Shown here: positions 50,757-59,843 of the stretch, in pieces
Numbering within the stretch: the first letter of the stretch is position 1
Layout of the letters: the number at the start of each line of letters is the position of its first letter
Notes under the pieces: generated by a model
Told to the model about the DNA's origin: nothing
Seen by the model: only the letters and a program-made list of their open reading frames with translations
Database searches by the model: none
Assembly: GCA_964501715.1 (NCBI GenBank)
Contig: CAZCTR010000006.1
Span: 9,364-73,363, forward strand
Direction: 5' to 3'
DNA length: 64,000 nt
From: M55B118 sp964501715
Lineage (GTDB): Bacteria; Bacillota_I; Bacilli_A; Izemoplasmatales; Izemoplasmataceae
Made by a program: the position numbers and the translations under genes

Positions 50757-51980
50757 TTATTCCCCTTTCCGTTCTCTTGTGATGGGCATGCTCATGCATC
50801 TGGGTCCGCCTCTGCCTCTTGAGAGTTCACTGGATGGAATCTCAAGCACCGTCACGCCTTTTCGCCTAAGCAGGTGATTGGTGACATGGTTTCTTGAATA
50901 CGCCACCACTTTCCCCGGTTCTATGGCGAGGGTGTTGGCCCCGTCGTTCCATTGTTCCCGTTCGCTGTCCACGATGTCCTCTCCGCCGCAGGAGATCAAT
51001 TCTATCTCATGTCCAAGGTGCTTTCTCAATATTTCATCCAAAGTGGTGACGGTTTTGTCAATCTTGAGCGCACCGTCTTTAGCCTTCGTGATTTCGAAGA
51101 CCGTCATCGTCCTGAACACATCGCTGTGCACTGTGAAGATTTTTTCATCAACTTGGGTGAAAACCGTGTCCAGATGCATGAAAGCCCTGGAGCTTGGAAT
51201 GTTGAAAGCGAGAATGGTTGTGAATGTCTCTTTGTGTTCAAATATGCTCCGCGCGAGGGACTCTATCGCGTTGGGATCCGTTCTCATGCTTATGCCGATG
51301 GCCAGCACCTTTTCATTGAGGACAAGCACATCCCCGCCTTCAAGCGAGTGTGGCTGAGTCCTTTCATAATACGTGTTGAAATCCGCCGCCTTGAACCGGG
51401 GATGGTGCTTGAGCATGAAATCGGAGAAGAGCGATTCCCTTTGGCGGGTGGAGGTGAACATGTGATTGATCGCGACACCTGAGCCGATACTTGAGAAGGG
51501 ATCCCTTTGAAAAAGGATGTTTGGCATGGGATCCGTGTAGAACGGATACTCGCTTTCGAGCATTTCCATGATCGTACCACCGAAATGTTCTGGGATTTCT
51601 GTTTTTTTAATTCCAGCGATCATCTTCTCCACCATCTCATGTGTGCTCATCCCTCTCAGATAGCTATAGATCGCATCCACGCCACTCTTGGTTTCAACAC
51701 GGGCCTCTTTGATGAACTGACGTACAAACGCAGACACTTCATTTTCTCCCACACTGTCGAGCGCCTCGCTGACAAGGTCCGTCAAATAGAGCACTTCAAC
51801 TCCTTCTTGTCTGAGCGTTTCCGCAAAGGCATCATGCTCGTCCCGTGCGACATCCAAAAAGGGAATATCATCAAAAAGCAGTCTATCAAGCACTTTTGGT
51901 GTCAAATTTTCAAGTTCCTTGCCGGGTCTGTGCAACAACACGGTCTTTAGTTTCCCGATTTCAGAATAAACATTGATCAT
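50757..51980 (-). CDS. arcA: arginine deiminase
   Basis: A 407-residue guanidine-modifying enzyme that hydrolyses arginine to citrulline plus ammonia. Landmarks: RDPFSSIGSGVAINHM (Asp of the substrate site, normally FTRDP, here FQRDP), HSLEGGDVLV (Glu), MHLDTVFTQVD (His) and the nucleophilic cysteine in GPRCMSMP at the C terminus. SD AGGAAG precedes the ATG. It lies 5 bp after alr and 3 bp before arcB, giving ornithine to the upstream-encoded degradation enzymes. Confidence 0.96.
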   Translation of the reverse strand: MINVYSEIGKLKTVLLHRPGKELENLTPKVLDRLLFDDIPFLDVARDEHDAFAETLRQEGVEVLYLTDLVSEALDSVGENEVSAFVRQFIKEARVETKSGVDAIYSYLRGMSTHEMVEKMIAGIKKTEIPEHFGGTIMEMLESEYPFYTDPMPNILFQRDPFSSIGSGVAINHMFTSTRQRESLFSDFMLKHHPRFKAADFNTYYERTQPHSLEGGDVLVLNEKVLAIGISMRTDPNAIESLARSIFEHKETFTTILAFNIPSSRAFMHLDTVFTQVDEKIFTVHSDVFRTMTVFEITKAKDGALKIDKTVTTLDEILRKHLGHEIELISCGGEDIVDSEREQWNDGANTLAIEPGKVVAYSRNHVTNHLLRRKGVTVLEIPSSELSRGRGGPRCMSMPITRERKGE

Positions 51981-51984
51981 TCAG

Positions 51985-53076
51985 TCACTTCCTAACAGTC
52001 TTATATATTCTAGGCACACGTTTGCCAACATCGCATAATACTTCGTAACTTATGGTGCCGAGTCGTTGCGCCACATGGTCCGCATCAATGTGCTTGTTTC
52101 CGAAAAGTATCACGTCATCATATAGCTCAATGTTTTCATCGATTTTCACAAATGTCATGTCCATGCAGACACTTCCGACCATCCGATATGTTCCACCTTT
52201 GATCCACACCATGCCATCCTGATTCTTCCGTATCCAACCATCCGCATATCCGATAGGAAGTATTCCGATCCTCTCATGCGACGATGCGCGATAGGTGATG
52301 CCATACCCCAAGTAATCCCCTGGTGATAAATGTTTGATTTCTACAATCTGACTCTTGAGGGTCATCACAGGGCTTAGATAACTGAGTCTTCCTTCCAAGG
52401 AGTAACCATAGAGGGATATTCCCGTGCGGGTATGGGTAGTGAGATTCATGTCTTTTTCATATTTGACAACCGCGGAGGAATTGGACACGTGGACCATGGC
52501 GGGGAGATAGGGTAATTGTTCCATGATGGAGTGAAACGCATTGTATTGACGTGATAAATACGATTCATCGGAATCCGAGGTCGCAAAATGGGTGAATACA
52601 CCCTCCAAAGACCACCCATTTCTTTTTTGGGCTTCGTGAAAAACGTCCAAAATGGTAGGAACATCCGTAAATCCGAGCCTGTGCATGCCCGTATCGGCTT
52701 TCACATGAAATCTGTAATTCACACTTGATGCCTTCATTGAATGATAGACAGTGTCGTTTGTCAACGTGAAGATGAGACCGTTTTCCGCAAGACAAGGCAA
52801 GTCTTGCGGTTTGATGGGACCCATGATGAGAATATCGATATCGAGTTTCAAGGTCTTCAGTTCAAGCGCTTCTTCTATCAGGCTCACCGCGAACAAATCC
52901 ACTCCGTGATGTTCATGAAGATGCATCACGACTTCTTTGGCCCCATGTCCGTACGCATCAGCCTTGACAACGGGAATCAGTGTCTTTCCTTGGGAAAGGT
53001 GCCTAAGGGCATTGTAGTTTCCACTGAGCGCATCAAGATCTATCTCTGCCCATGTGGGCCTGAACCTCCTAGACAT
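51985..53076 (-). CDS. alr: alanine racemase
   Basis: A 363-residue fold-type III PLP enzyme. The PLP lysine is K38 in VVKADAYGHG; the C-terminal domain has GYGITYRA (catalytic tyrosine region), GYADGW and GSVCMDM. It overlaps the orr gene by 8 bp. In this operon it most likely converts the D-alanine released by OrtAB to L-alanine. It could also supply D-alanine for a cell wall or racemise another amino acid. Confidence 0.92.
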   Translation of the reverse strand: MSRRFRPTWAEIDLDALSGNYNALRHLSQGKTLIPVVKADAYGHGAKEVVMHLHEHHGVDLFAVSLIEEALELKTLKLDIDILIMGPIKPQDLPCLAENGLIFTLTNDTVYHSMKASSVNYRFHVKADTGMHRLGFTDVPTILDVFHEAQKRNGWSLEGVFTHFATSDSDESYLSRQYNAFHSIMEQLPYLPAMVHVSNSSAVVKYEKDMNLTTHTRTGISLYGYSLEGRLSYLSPVMTLKSQIVEIKHLSPGDYLGYGITYRASSHERIGILPIGYADGWIRKNQDGMVWIKGGTYRMVGSVCMDMTFVKIDENIELYDDVILFGNKHIDADHVAQRLGTISYEVLCDVGKRVPRIYKTVRK

Positions 53077-54127
53077 AGGCTTTCACCACGTACGGTGAAG
53101 TCATCAGTGATAAAAGGCTACCATATTTCAATTTGAACCTCAATGTGTCGCCTACTGTGTAATCGGTCATGGAATCCGTGATATCCGCGATGATGTGATC
53201 ACTACTGCTTCCGATCAACGTGACAGATTCATCGAAAGGCATGAGCTCATTATGGTCCACATCTTGTTTTCCGATTGCGAGGATTGCACGTTTTCTGGTT
53301 CCCTTGTCCTTGAAAACAGGTTTTTTCCCGAAAGCGTCCATCCCTGTCTCACCTTCGGGATAGGACGGTTTCACCTTCGCTTCGACGATATCGGCCTCAA
53401 GCACGAACACATCGTCATAAAATCCCTCCAAGGTCGTGCCATAGGAGGTCTCTCTTCCGAGCGCTAACGCCTCACCTATCCTGAGATTGGTCATAGTCCC
53501 CTTCGGTGCGGCATCCAAAAACGCAAGCTGTGAGGAGTTCCCTCCGGAAATCATTTTGAGTGGTCTTCCAATCACCGACTGAACTGACCTCACCACCTTG
53601 TCAAGTTTTTGAATCGTGCTCTTGGTTGGTAACACACCACCGTGACATGTGACATTGGTCCCAATTCCATATAGCTTGATATGGGACAGGGATTCTATCT
53701 CCTTCGCATAATCGGAAATGGGCTCGGTGTGATACGCCCCTTCCCTCAAATCACCGATATCGACCATGAAAATCACCTTGTGCACCACACCTTGATTTTT
53801 AGATGCCTCGTTAAGGCCGTGGATGGTTGCCAATTCGGAATTTAGGGAAATATCAGCATGCCGGACCACTTCGGACAATTCATGGATTGAAGGCAGTCGC
53901 AGCAACACTTTTTCAGCGTCTGTTTGCATGCCTTGCAAATTCTCTATCCTCGAATCCGCGACATAAGGTACTTTGACATCGTTGATGACCTTCATCAGGC
54001 GAGGGTCTGCCCGGAAGACTTTAGATACCACCATCATGTCCAAATCGTTTGCTTCAAGATGTTTTTTCATCCTGACAAGGTTATGCTTGTATTTTTTCAA
54101 ATCAATGGTCATCCTGGGATATTTCAT
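53069..54127 (-). CDS. orr: ornithine racemase
   Basis: A 352-residue single-domain-like fold-type III PLP racemase of the alanine racemase N-terminal family. PLP lysine K36 in MMVVSKVFRAD; FMVDIGDLREGAY and SGGNSSQLAFLD are typical of Orr. It makes D-ornithine, the true substrate of OraSE. The start at 54127 follows GGAGGGG. It overlaps the accessory-protein gene by 26 bp. Confidence 0.93.
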   Translation of the reverse strand: MKYPRMTIDLKKYKHNLVRMKKHLEANDLDMMVVSKVFRADPRLMKVINDVKVPYVADSRIENLQGMQTDAEKVLLRLPSIHELSEVVRHADISLNSELATIHGLNEASKNQGVVHKVIFMVDIGDLREGAYHTEPISDYAKEIESLSHIKLYGIGTNVTCHGGVLPTKSTIQKLDKVVRSVQSVIGRPLKMISGGNSSQLAFLDAAPKGTMTNLRIGEALALGRETSYGTTLEGFYDDVFVLEADIVEAKVKPSYPEGETGMDAFGKKPVFKDKGTRKRAILAIGKQDVDHNELMPFDESVTLIGSSSDHIIADITDSMTDYTVGDTLRFKLKYGSLLSLMTSPYVVKAYV

Positions 54128-55487
54128 CAAACCCCTCCATCCTGAGAGAAGAGAAAAGCAATTTCATAGCCTCGACCTCATGCTTCAATGATAACACGCC
54201 CGCAGCCGCAAAGATATAATCATGGTCCTTATGAATTTTGACATCTGTCCCGGGCATCATTCTGCTTTGATGGGTCTTGATATATTCCTCGATGATGGAT
54301 TCTGTATTATCAAGATTCACGAGGGCACCGCCTGTCAAAATGATGTGTTTCACACGCGATACATCCCTACCCTCAGGAATCACTTTTCTACCTGAGGAGG
54401 TGTAAACTTTGCGAAGGTTGCCGACGTGACGATCAAGCGCCTTGAAAACGCATATTCTGCTCAAAGCCTTGACGAATGTTTTCTGCAAGTCTGATTCGGG
54501 CATATAAGTGTACTGTTCCTTAAGCGATTGTAACGTTCCCGCATCAATTGTCTCTTTTTCCATGAATGCCGTCTCATCCAGGTTCTCCCATACATTTTGG
54601 ACATTCACAAAGACACCGAGATCACCCTCGACTGTTCTTTTCTCCCTGGGCTCCCCCTCCATGAACGCCTGGTATTCTTCCCTGGGGTCAGTGATCGAAT
54701 GGACATCAGTGGTTGCGCCTCCGACATCGATGACCATGAGGTTTCCTAGATGCTTGCTGAGCAACATCGCGGACTCCATAACGGCGCCTGGCGTAGGCAT
54801 GATCGGACCATCGATTTTCTCCTTGATATGATACATGCCTTTCGCTTTGGTGATATTCGCCTCAAACGTCTCGTAAATGATTTTTCTCAAGGGTTGGATG
54901 TTCATGTAGTCCACCCTCGGGTATACATTTTCAGTGATGGTCAACTGTGAAAGCTGGTCGCTGGCTTCAAAATAGTCTTTGATCCTCGAGATGTTCTCTT
55001 TGTTTCCGGCATAGACTATAGGCACATCCAATTTCAAAGATTCAATTTTTTTGATGTTGTTGAACGCTGTGCGACGATCACCATAATCCGTTCCTCCCGA
55101 GACCAGGACAATGTTCGGTTTGACGTTCTTGATGGTTTTAAGGTCCTCCTGCTCCAAATCACCTGCGGTGATAAGCCGGATGTTCCCGCCGGCATTGAGA
55201 GCCGCTTCCTCCGCGGCTCTCACGGTCATATCATAGACAAGGCCCGAAACCGTCATCCGCAACCCTCCGGCCGCACTCGATGTGGCAAACATGTGCTCAA
55301 AACATACTGGTTCCCCGACATGAGTCTCCAGATTACCCACCGCTTGGTCGAGACCTTCCCTCACATCGGTATCCACCGTGGTGTTCGCCACACCGCGTCC
55401 AATGAATGCGGGATCAGGATTATACATAAATGCGTTCACGACGGTGGTGGTGCTTCCGATTTCAGCGACCAGAACATCAACCTTCAT
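54102..55487 (-). CDS. GlmL/MutL-family accessory protein of the B12 aminomutase
   Basis: A 461-residue ASKHA-type ATPase-fold protein. VLVAEIGSTTTVVNAF (about 5-20), VLVSGGTDYGD, and VIDVGGATTDVHSI (about 250-263) are nucleotide-binding signatures. The family is the one found with glutamate mutase (GlmL/MutL) and in ornithine aminomutase operons, and is thought to reactivate or chaperone the cobalamin enzyme. It overlaps oraE by 11 bp, supporting a partnership with OraSE. Confidence 0.9.
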   Translation of the reverse strand: MKVDVLVAEIGSTTTVVNAFMYNPDPAFIGRGVANTTVDTDVREGLDQAVGNLETHVGEPVCFEHMFATSSAAGGLRMTVSGLVYDMTVRAAEEAALNAGGNIRLITAGDLEQEDLKTIKNVKPNIVLVSGGTDYGDRRTAFNNIKKIESLKLDVPIVYAGNKENISRIKDYFEASDQLSQLTITENVYPRVDYMNIQPLRKIIYETFEANITKAKGMYHIKEKIDGPIMPTPGAVMESAMLLSKHLGNLMVIDVGGATTDVHSITDPREEYQAFMEGEPREKRTVEGDLGVFVNVQNVWENLDETAFMEKETIDAGTLQSLKEQYTYMPESDLQKTFVKALSRICVFKALDRHVGNLRKVYTSSGRKVIPEGRDVSRVKHIILTGGALVNLDNTESIIEEYIKTHQSRMMPGTDVKIHKDHDYIFAAAGVLSLKHEVEAMKLLFSSLRMEGFDEISQDDH

Positions 55488-57690
55488 GGGGACGCATCGC
55501 CTTGTGCTGCTGAATGATGAAGGTGGCTACATGCTGGCCGGTCGTGCCTCTTCCGAATCCCTGATCGACATGATGTTTACGTGCAACCTCCGGTGTGACC
55601 TGTGTGCCGCCTGCAATCAGGATCAAGCGGTCTCTCACACCTCTTTCCACCGCATACTCATGAAGCTTTTTCATATTCTTGTAGTGAACATTGTCGTGGG
55701 AAATCACTGTGGACATGAGTACTGCATCCGCATTTGTCTCTATGGCGGCGTCAATGAATTTCTCTATGGGGACACTGGTGCCCAGGTACTCGTAGGTGAT
55801 GCCGTATTTTTCTACGCCTCCATGTTTGATGTCCAATACTTCGCGCATGCCGACGCTGTGCTCATCATCGCCACCTGTTCCCGCAATGATCTTCAAGGGA
55901 TTCTTTTTCACGTAATCAAAAATCTGTTCTTCTGAGATAGTGTCCAACTGTTCCGGCAGTGTCAGTTTTGAAATGTCGATATCAAAATTCACACGGCCTT
56001 TGATCTGGACGCGTGTGCCTTCACTCGGATGCAAGATCTCAGAATGTATGGCCTCCACATCCTGAAGGTTCATCCGTCTTCCAGCCTCAATAGCCGCCTC
56101 AACGGCCACACGCTTCTCCAGAGGAAAGAACAAGTCAACAGTGACCACACCATCTCCGAGCCATTCAACCTCCGGTTTTACCAGGTTCGAATTACGGTAT
56201 TTCTCCGATTCGTCCAACCTCAGATAAACGTTATCATTCTCATCAAGCTCGTCTATATATTGAATTTTTTCCGGCTTTTCAAAAGTGCAGCCTCCGATAA
56301 GGTCTGCCGCTTTCAATGGTTTCTTTGAGGCAAACTGTTTAATATTGTTGTAACCGAAATGGGCGGTGACTGGTGCCATATAATCCTCATCGCGCTCAAT
56401 GACCGTACCGGCACCGATGCCTCCGTCGATAGCCCTTGCGATGCCGTCCCCGTTTCGTCCAGGATATTCTCCACTATCGACGAACATCCCTTTTTCCACC
56501 GCCTCATAGTATCCGCCTATATTCAATATCTCTTCCATCATCAAGATAGCCCGTTCTTGGATCTCGCGTTTTTTCTCCTGAATATACCCTTTATCTTTGA
56601 TACCGACCATCGATAAAAGGTCATCCATACCCATCATGGCCTGTTTTGTGGTGTCCAGTGCTTCGACATTGTAGACATGCCACGGGACATTGCGTCCCTC
56701 ATCCGGTGTGATCGTGCTTTGGATATCGGCACTTGTCAACCGTGATATCAACAAATTCAACACATGGGTGACGGTCGCCTCACGGGTGGACGAATCCATG
56801 TACTTGGTGTTCATCTGTGCCCTTATCTTGTACTTGTCGAAAAATTCCCTGAGCGCCACGGCATAAGGAAGGTTGAGCTTGAGATCCGGTGAGGGGGGCG
56901 CAGCAGGAGGGACGGAAGAGAGGCAGATGTTTTCCGGTTTGATGCCGATTTTCTCGCTGAAAACAGCATTGATCGCATGTTGGACGAGAAGCTCGGGCAT
57001 GACCTTCCAAGCATCACGGGCAGTGGCATTCGCATTGTGTGCACCATCAATTTGTGCGATGTTGTCGAATGCCAGTATCTTTTTGCTTTCGGCTGCGTCC
57101 ACAAAACTTCTCACCATGTTAATGTTCCGATACAGGATATTGTATTGGGGGTCCTGGTGAGCGCCATTCACACCTTCTTCTGCAAATAGTACCGCAATTT
57201 CGGGTCCGGCCACCCCGGATACATAGGAGTGATAATTGATCGGTCGACCAACCTCTTCCTCAATATAATCGAGCGCTTTCCTCTGCGCCCTGATTTGTTT
57301 TCGTGTGATCGGGATGCCGCCGACACCTTGCGGGGTGCCTTCAAGAAGTCCATCGAAATGTGATTGTCCCGCTGTCCGGATAACCATGATATGATCGGCA
57401 CCGTGGTAGGCTGCCATCCTGAATCTCCGGATATCATCCTCAAATCGTCCAGAAGCGATCTCCGCGGTAACCACCGGGTCGGGCTGGGGGTCAATATTCT
57501 CTAGAAATCTTGCAGCTTGAAGCGGAACCGACCGATTCAGTGATTCGCTTGCCTGTTTGAATTCAAAAGGGCCCAGTTTTTGCGAACCCTTTTTCCTCCA
57601 TGTCCAACCATGGCGCTTGGGTCTGTAATTTTCCAGATTCTCAAGAATGTTTCTGATTTCCAGTCTTTTTTCAGGATTGAGTGTCTTCAC
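55477..57690 (-). CDS. oraE: D-ornithine 4,5-aminomutase subunit beta (OraE)
   Basis: A subunit of about 737 residues. A PLP- and adenosylcobalamin-dependent mutase converting D-ornithine to 2,4-diaminopentanoate. The TIM-barrel makes up about 1-520 and the C-terminal Rossmann domain carries the base-off cobalamin motif DEHSVG (D609, H611) and, 11 residues later, the PLP lysine K622 in DIKHGG, the same spacing as His618/Lys629 in the Clostridium sticklandii enzyme. Start GTG at 57690, with GGGAGG upstream; a TTG at 57699 is possible. It overlaps oraS. Confidence 0.95.
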   Translation of the reverse strand: MKTLNPEKRLEIRNILENLENYRPKRHGWTWRKKGSQKLGPFEFKQASESLNRSVPLQAARFLENIDPQPDPVVTAEIASGRFEDDIRRFRMAAYHGADHIMVIRTAGQSHFDGLLEGTPQGVGGIPITRKQIRAQRKALDYIEEEVGRPINYHSYVSGVAGPEIAVLFAEEGVNGAHQDPQYNILYRNINMVRSFVDAAESKKILAFDNIAQIDGAHNANATARDAWKVMPELLVQHAINAVFSEKIGIKPENICLSSVPPAAPPSPDLKLNLPYAVALREFFDKYKIRAQMNTKYMDSSTREATVTHVLNLLISRLTSADIQSTITPDEGRNVPWHVYNVEALDTTKQAMMGMDDLLSMVGIKDKGYIQEKKREIQERAILMMEEILNIGGYYEAVEKGMFVDSGEYPGRNGDGIARAIDGGIGAGTVIERDEDYMAPVTAHFGYNNIKQFASKKPLKAADLIGGCTFEKPEKIQYIDELDENDNVYLRLDESEKYRNSNLVKPEVEWLGDGVVTVDLFFPLEKRVAVEAAIEAGRRMNLQDVEAIHSEILHPSEGTRVQIKGRVNFDIDISKLTLPEQLDTISEEQIFDYVKKNPLKIIAGTGGDDEHSVGMREVLDIKHGGVEKYGITYEYLGTSVPIEKFIDAAIETNADAVLMSTVISHDNVHYKNMKKLHEYAVERGVRDRLILIAGGTQVTPEVARKHHVDQGFGRGTTGQHVATFIIQQHKAMRPHEG

Positions 57691-58048
57691 GAATATCAAA
57701 AACCTCCCTGAGATATCCCGTATATTGTTTTTCAGCCAATGCTAGCCCTGCTTCTCTTATGGTGATGGAATGATCCTTTGAAACACGGTACACACAATGG
57801 CCTGCCCCTTTGGACAAAAGGTGATGGTCAAATAGGTTGTCTACAATGGACTTGGCTTCAATGCTTGAAAACCCCATCCTAAGAAGCACACTTCGTTCAA
57901 TGGACTTGGATGTGTATTGTCTTCCCATATTCACCAGAGGGTCTACCAGTTTTTCTGAAAGTTCGAAGAAATACTCTTTCAACGCTTCGTCGCTCATAGA
58001 CGCAAGATGCGCCCTGCGTTGCTTGAAATCATCTTTTCTCTCTTTCAT
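57671..58048 (-). CDS. oraS: D-ornithine 4,5-aminomutase subunit alpha (OraS)
   Basis: A 125-residue small subunit that stabilises OraE and stimulates its activity. Sequence SMSDEALKEYFFELSEKLVDPLV and RSVLLRMGFSSIEAKSIV fits OraS. Strong SD AAAGGAGG. It overlaps ortB by 20 bp and oraE by 20 bp, so the subunits are translationally coupled. Confidence 0.93.
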   Translation of the reverse strand: MKERKDDFKQRRAHLASMSDEALKEYFFELSEKLVDPLVNMGRQYTSKSIERSVLLRMGFSSIEAKSIVDNLFDHHLLSKGAGHCVYRVSKDHSITIREAGLALAEKQYTGYLREVFDIREDTQS

Positions 58049-59453
58049 CGCGAACCTCCTTTAACATCGTCTTAATCTCCTCTTCATCAACCTTGAGTTC
58101 CTGTTCTAGGAATATATAATCCATCGGTTTTAGAGGCTCATCCATGTATTTCTTCAAATAAGTCTTTTGAATGTGTCTAAGGGGGATTTCCTTTAACAGG
58201 ATATCCTCTCCGCTTTCTGGGAAAACGATATTCTTCCCAGGCACTTCCTGAAGAGGATCACCGAATGTTAGTTCAATGCCGTTGTCCTTCGCGAAAGACA
58301 GTTGTGCATTATGATGTTTGCCAGCTCCTGTATATTCCGTCTCCTGAACAACGATGATTTCGTCTTCCTTCATTTTTTGTGCCATCCTGAATGCCACTGC
58401 GAGGCTTGTGTTTCCTGCGGGACCTCTCTCCATGCCTTCCAAAGCAGCCAAGGCCTCCGTGATGAAAAACACGCTTCCTTGATTGACGACAAAATATCTA
58501 TGGGCGTACTTGAGGGGACGCGCCGCGCTTCTTGGAACATCGCTTCGATCAGGGTTGATTGCGAACGGGATGCCAAAACCGGTATGCCCCGTCGTGAATG
58601 ATTTACGATTGAAATGTTCGTCATTCGCCATGTGAAGACCTTTGAGATTCACACTCGCCGCATAGACCTGGGTTTTGGTTGCACCGGCGCGAAGAAGACC
58701 TCTTGCAGTACCCGTCAGATTTCCTCCTCCAGCATTAGTCGCAATAACCAATTCAGGAAATTTACCGTACCGGTTTTTAGTTTCCTCAGCTATTTCATAC
58801 CCTAGTGTCTCAATGCCAAGAATGCCGTAAGGCGAATAGAGAGAGGCATTGAAGAACTTGGTGATGTCCAACAGGTGCAAGAACGTATGGAACAGTTCCG
58901 GACCCACGCTCAATTGCATGACTTCCGCACCATACGCTTCACAAGCGCGTGCCTTCTCCAGAATCTCAGGTTGCGCTCTGCCATTGGAGTCAAAACATTC
59001 TTGGACAATGATGCATTCCAATCCATATTTGGCTGCCATCGCGGCTACGGCTGCTCCGTAATTGCCACTAGTTGCAGCAATCACACCTTTATATCCCATG
59101 GTTTTGGCTTTATGGACGCTCATCGCTGCACGGCGAGCCTTGAAAGAGCCACTGAGATTCGCGGCTTCATCTTTGAGGAGGATTTTTGCTCCATACCCTT
59201 CCTTGGAAAATTTTCTTGCATAAGCCGTAAGGTTCTTCAGTTCTGTCAAAGGGGTGTCGCCAACCATATTTTCCTTTTGGATGCGCTGAACCTCTTCAAA
59301 AGTATAGCCGGCCGAATCCATCATTTTCTTATAGTCAAATCCGATACCATCATATTCAAATGCATCATAGTCAAGTCCGATAGAGGTTTTTATAATATCG
59401 GATTTACGCTTTTCAAGATTGCCTATGTCAAACTCATATTTGGGTTTTGCCAT
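58029..59453 (-). CDS. ortB: 2-amino-4-oxopentanoate thiolase subunit OrtB
   Basis: A 474-residue PLP-dependent subunit related to threonine synthase. The PLP lysine lies in NLSGSFKARRAAM near 105-117 and the phosphate loop in ATSGNYGAAVAA near 132. With OrtA it cleaves 2-amino-4-ketopentanoate with CoA to acetyl-CoA and D-alanine. The start at 59453 is placed by GGAGTGATTCTA. It overlaps ortA and oraS. Confidence 0.94.
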   Translation of the reverse strand: MAKPKYEFDIGNLEKRKSDIIKTSIGLDYDAFEYDGIGFDYKKMMDSAGYTFEEVQRIQKENMVGDTPLTELKNLTAYARKFSKEGYGAKILLKDEAANLSGSFKARRAAMSVHKAKTMGYKGVIAATSGNYGAAVAAMAAKYGLECIIVQECFDSNGRAQPEILEKARACEAYGAEVMQLSVGPELFHTFLHLLDITKFFNASLYSPYGILGIETLGYEIAEETKNRYGKFPELVIATNAGGGNLTGTARGLLRAGATKTQVYAASVNLKGLHMANDEHFNRKSFTTGHTGFGIPFAINPDRSDVPRSAARPLKYAHRYFVVNQGSVFFITEALAALEGMERGPAGNTSLAVAFRMAQKMKEDEIIVVQETEYTGAGKHHNAQLSFAKDNGIELTFGDPLQEVPGKNIVFPESGEDILLKEIPLRHIQKTYLKKYMDEPLKPMDYIFLEQELKVDEEEIKTMLKEVRDEREKR

Positions 59454-59751
59454 TAGAATCACTCCACATTTCTTTTGTCACAATTTTTTTAATGGCATCC
59501 AGTTCAGCGACATATTGACCAAAATCATGTTTATGTCGAGGTTCAATCTCCTTTAATTCGCCTCTTATGAAGCGCCCGGTAATTGTCTTGATAGTAGCGG
59601 GCTCATAAAGTTCGGCTTCAGTCATCAATTCGCCTTTCACCCATGCTTTCAAAGGCGTTTTGGCAGTCTTCTCAGGGAGATTTTCCATCCTTTCTTCCGG
59701 TTTTAACAACACTGTTGAAACTTTTACGTGTGTCCCTTTCTTCGCGGTCAT
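59434..59751 (-). CDS. ortA: 2-amino-4-oxopentanoate thiolase subunit OrtA
   Basis: A 105-residue small subunit. VKVSTVLLKPEERMENLPE, then PLKAWVKGEL and the C-terminal RHKHDFGQYV segment fit OrtA. The start at 59751 follows AGGAGG. It is coupled to ortB by a 20-bp overlap and is found only with it. Confidence 0.9.
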   Translation of the reverse strand: MTAKKGTHVKVSTVLLKPEERMENLPEKTAKTPLKAWVKGELMTEAELYEPATIKTITGRFIRGELKEIEPRHKHDFGQYVAELDAIKKIVTKEMWSDSNGKTQI

Positions 59752-59843
59752 GCTTTCCCTCCTGCTTAAAGTATTTTCAAACACGATACTATGATATCAT
59801 AAAAGCCTTTTCATTGTATATAAACATTCCCTTCACACAGTCT

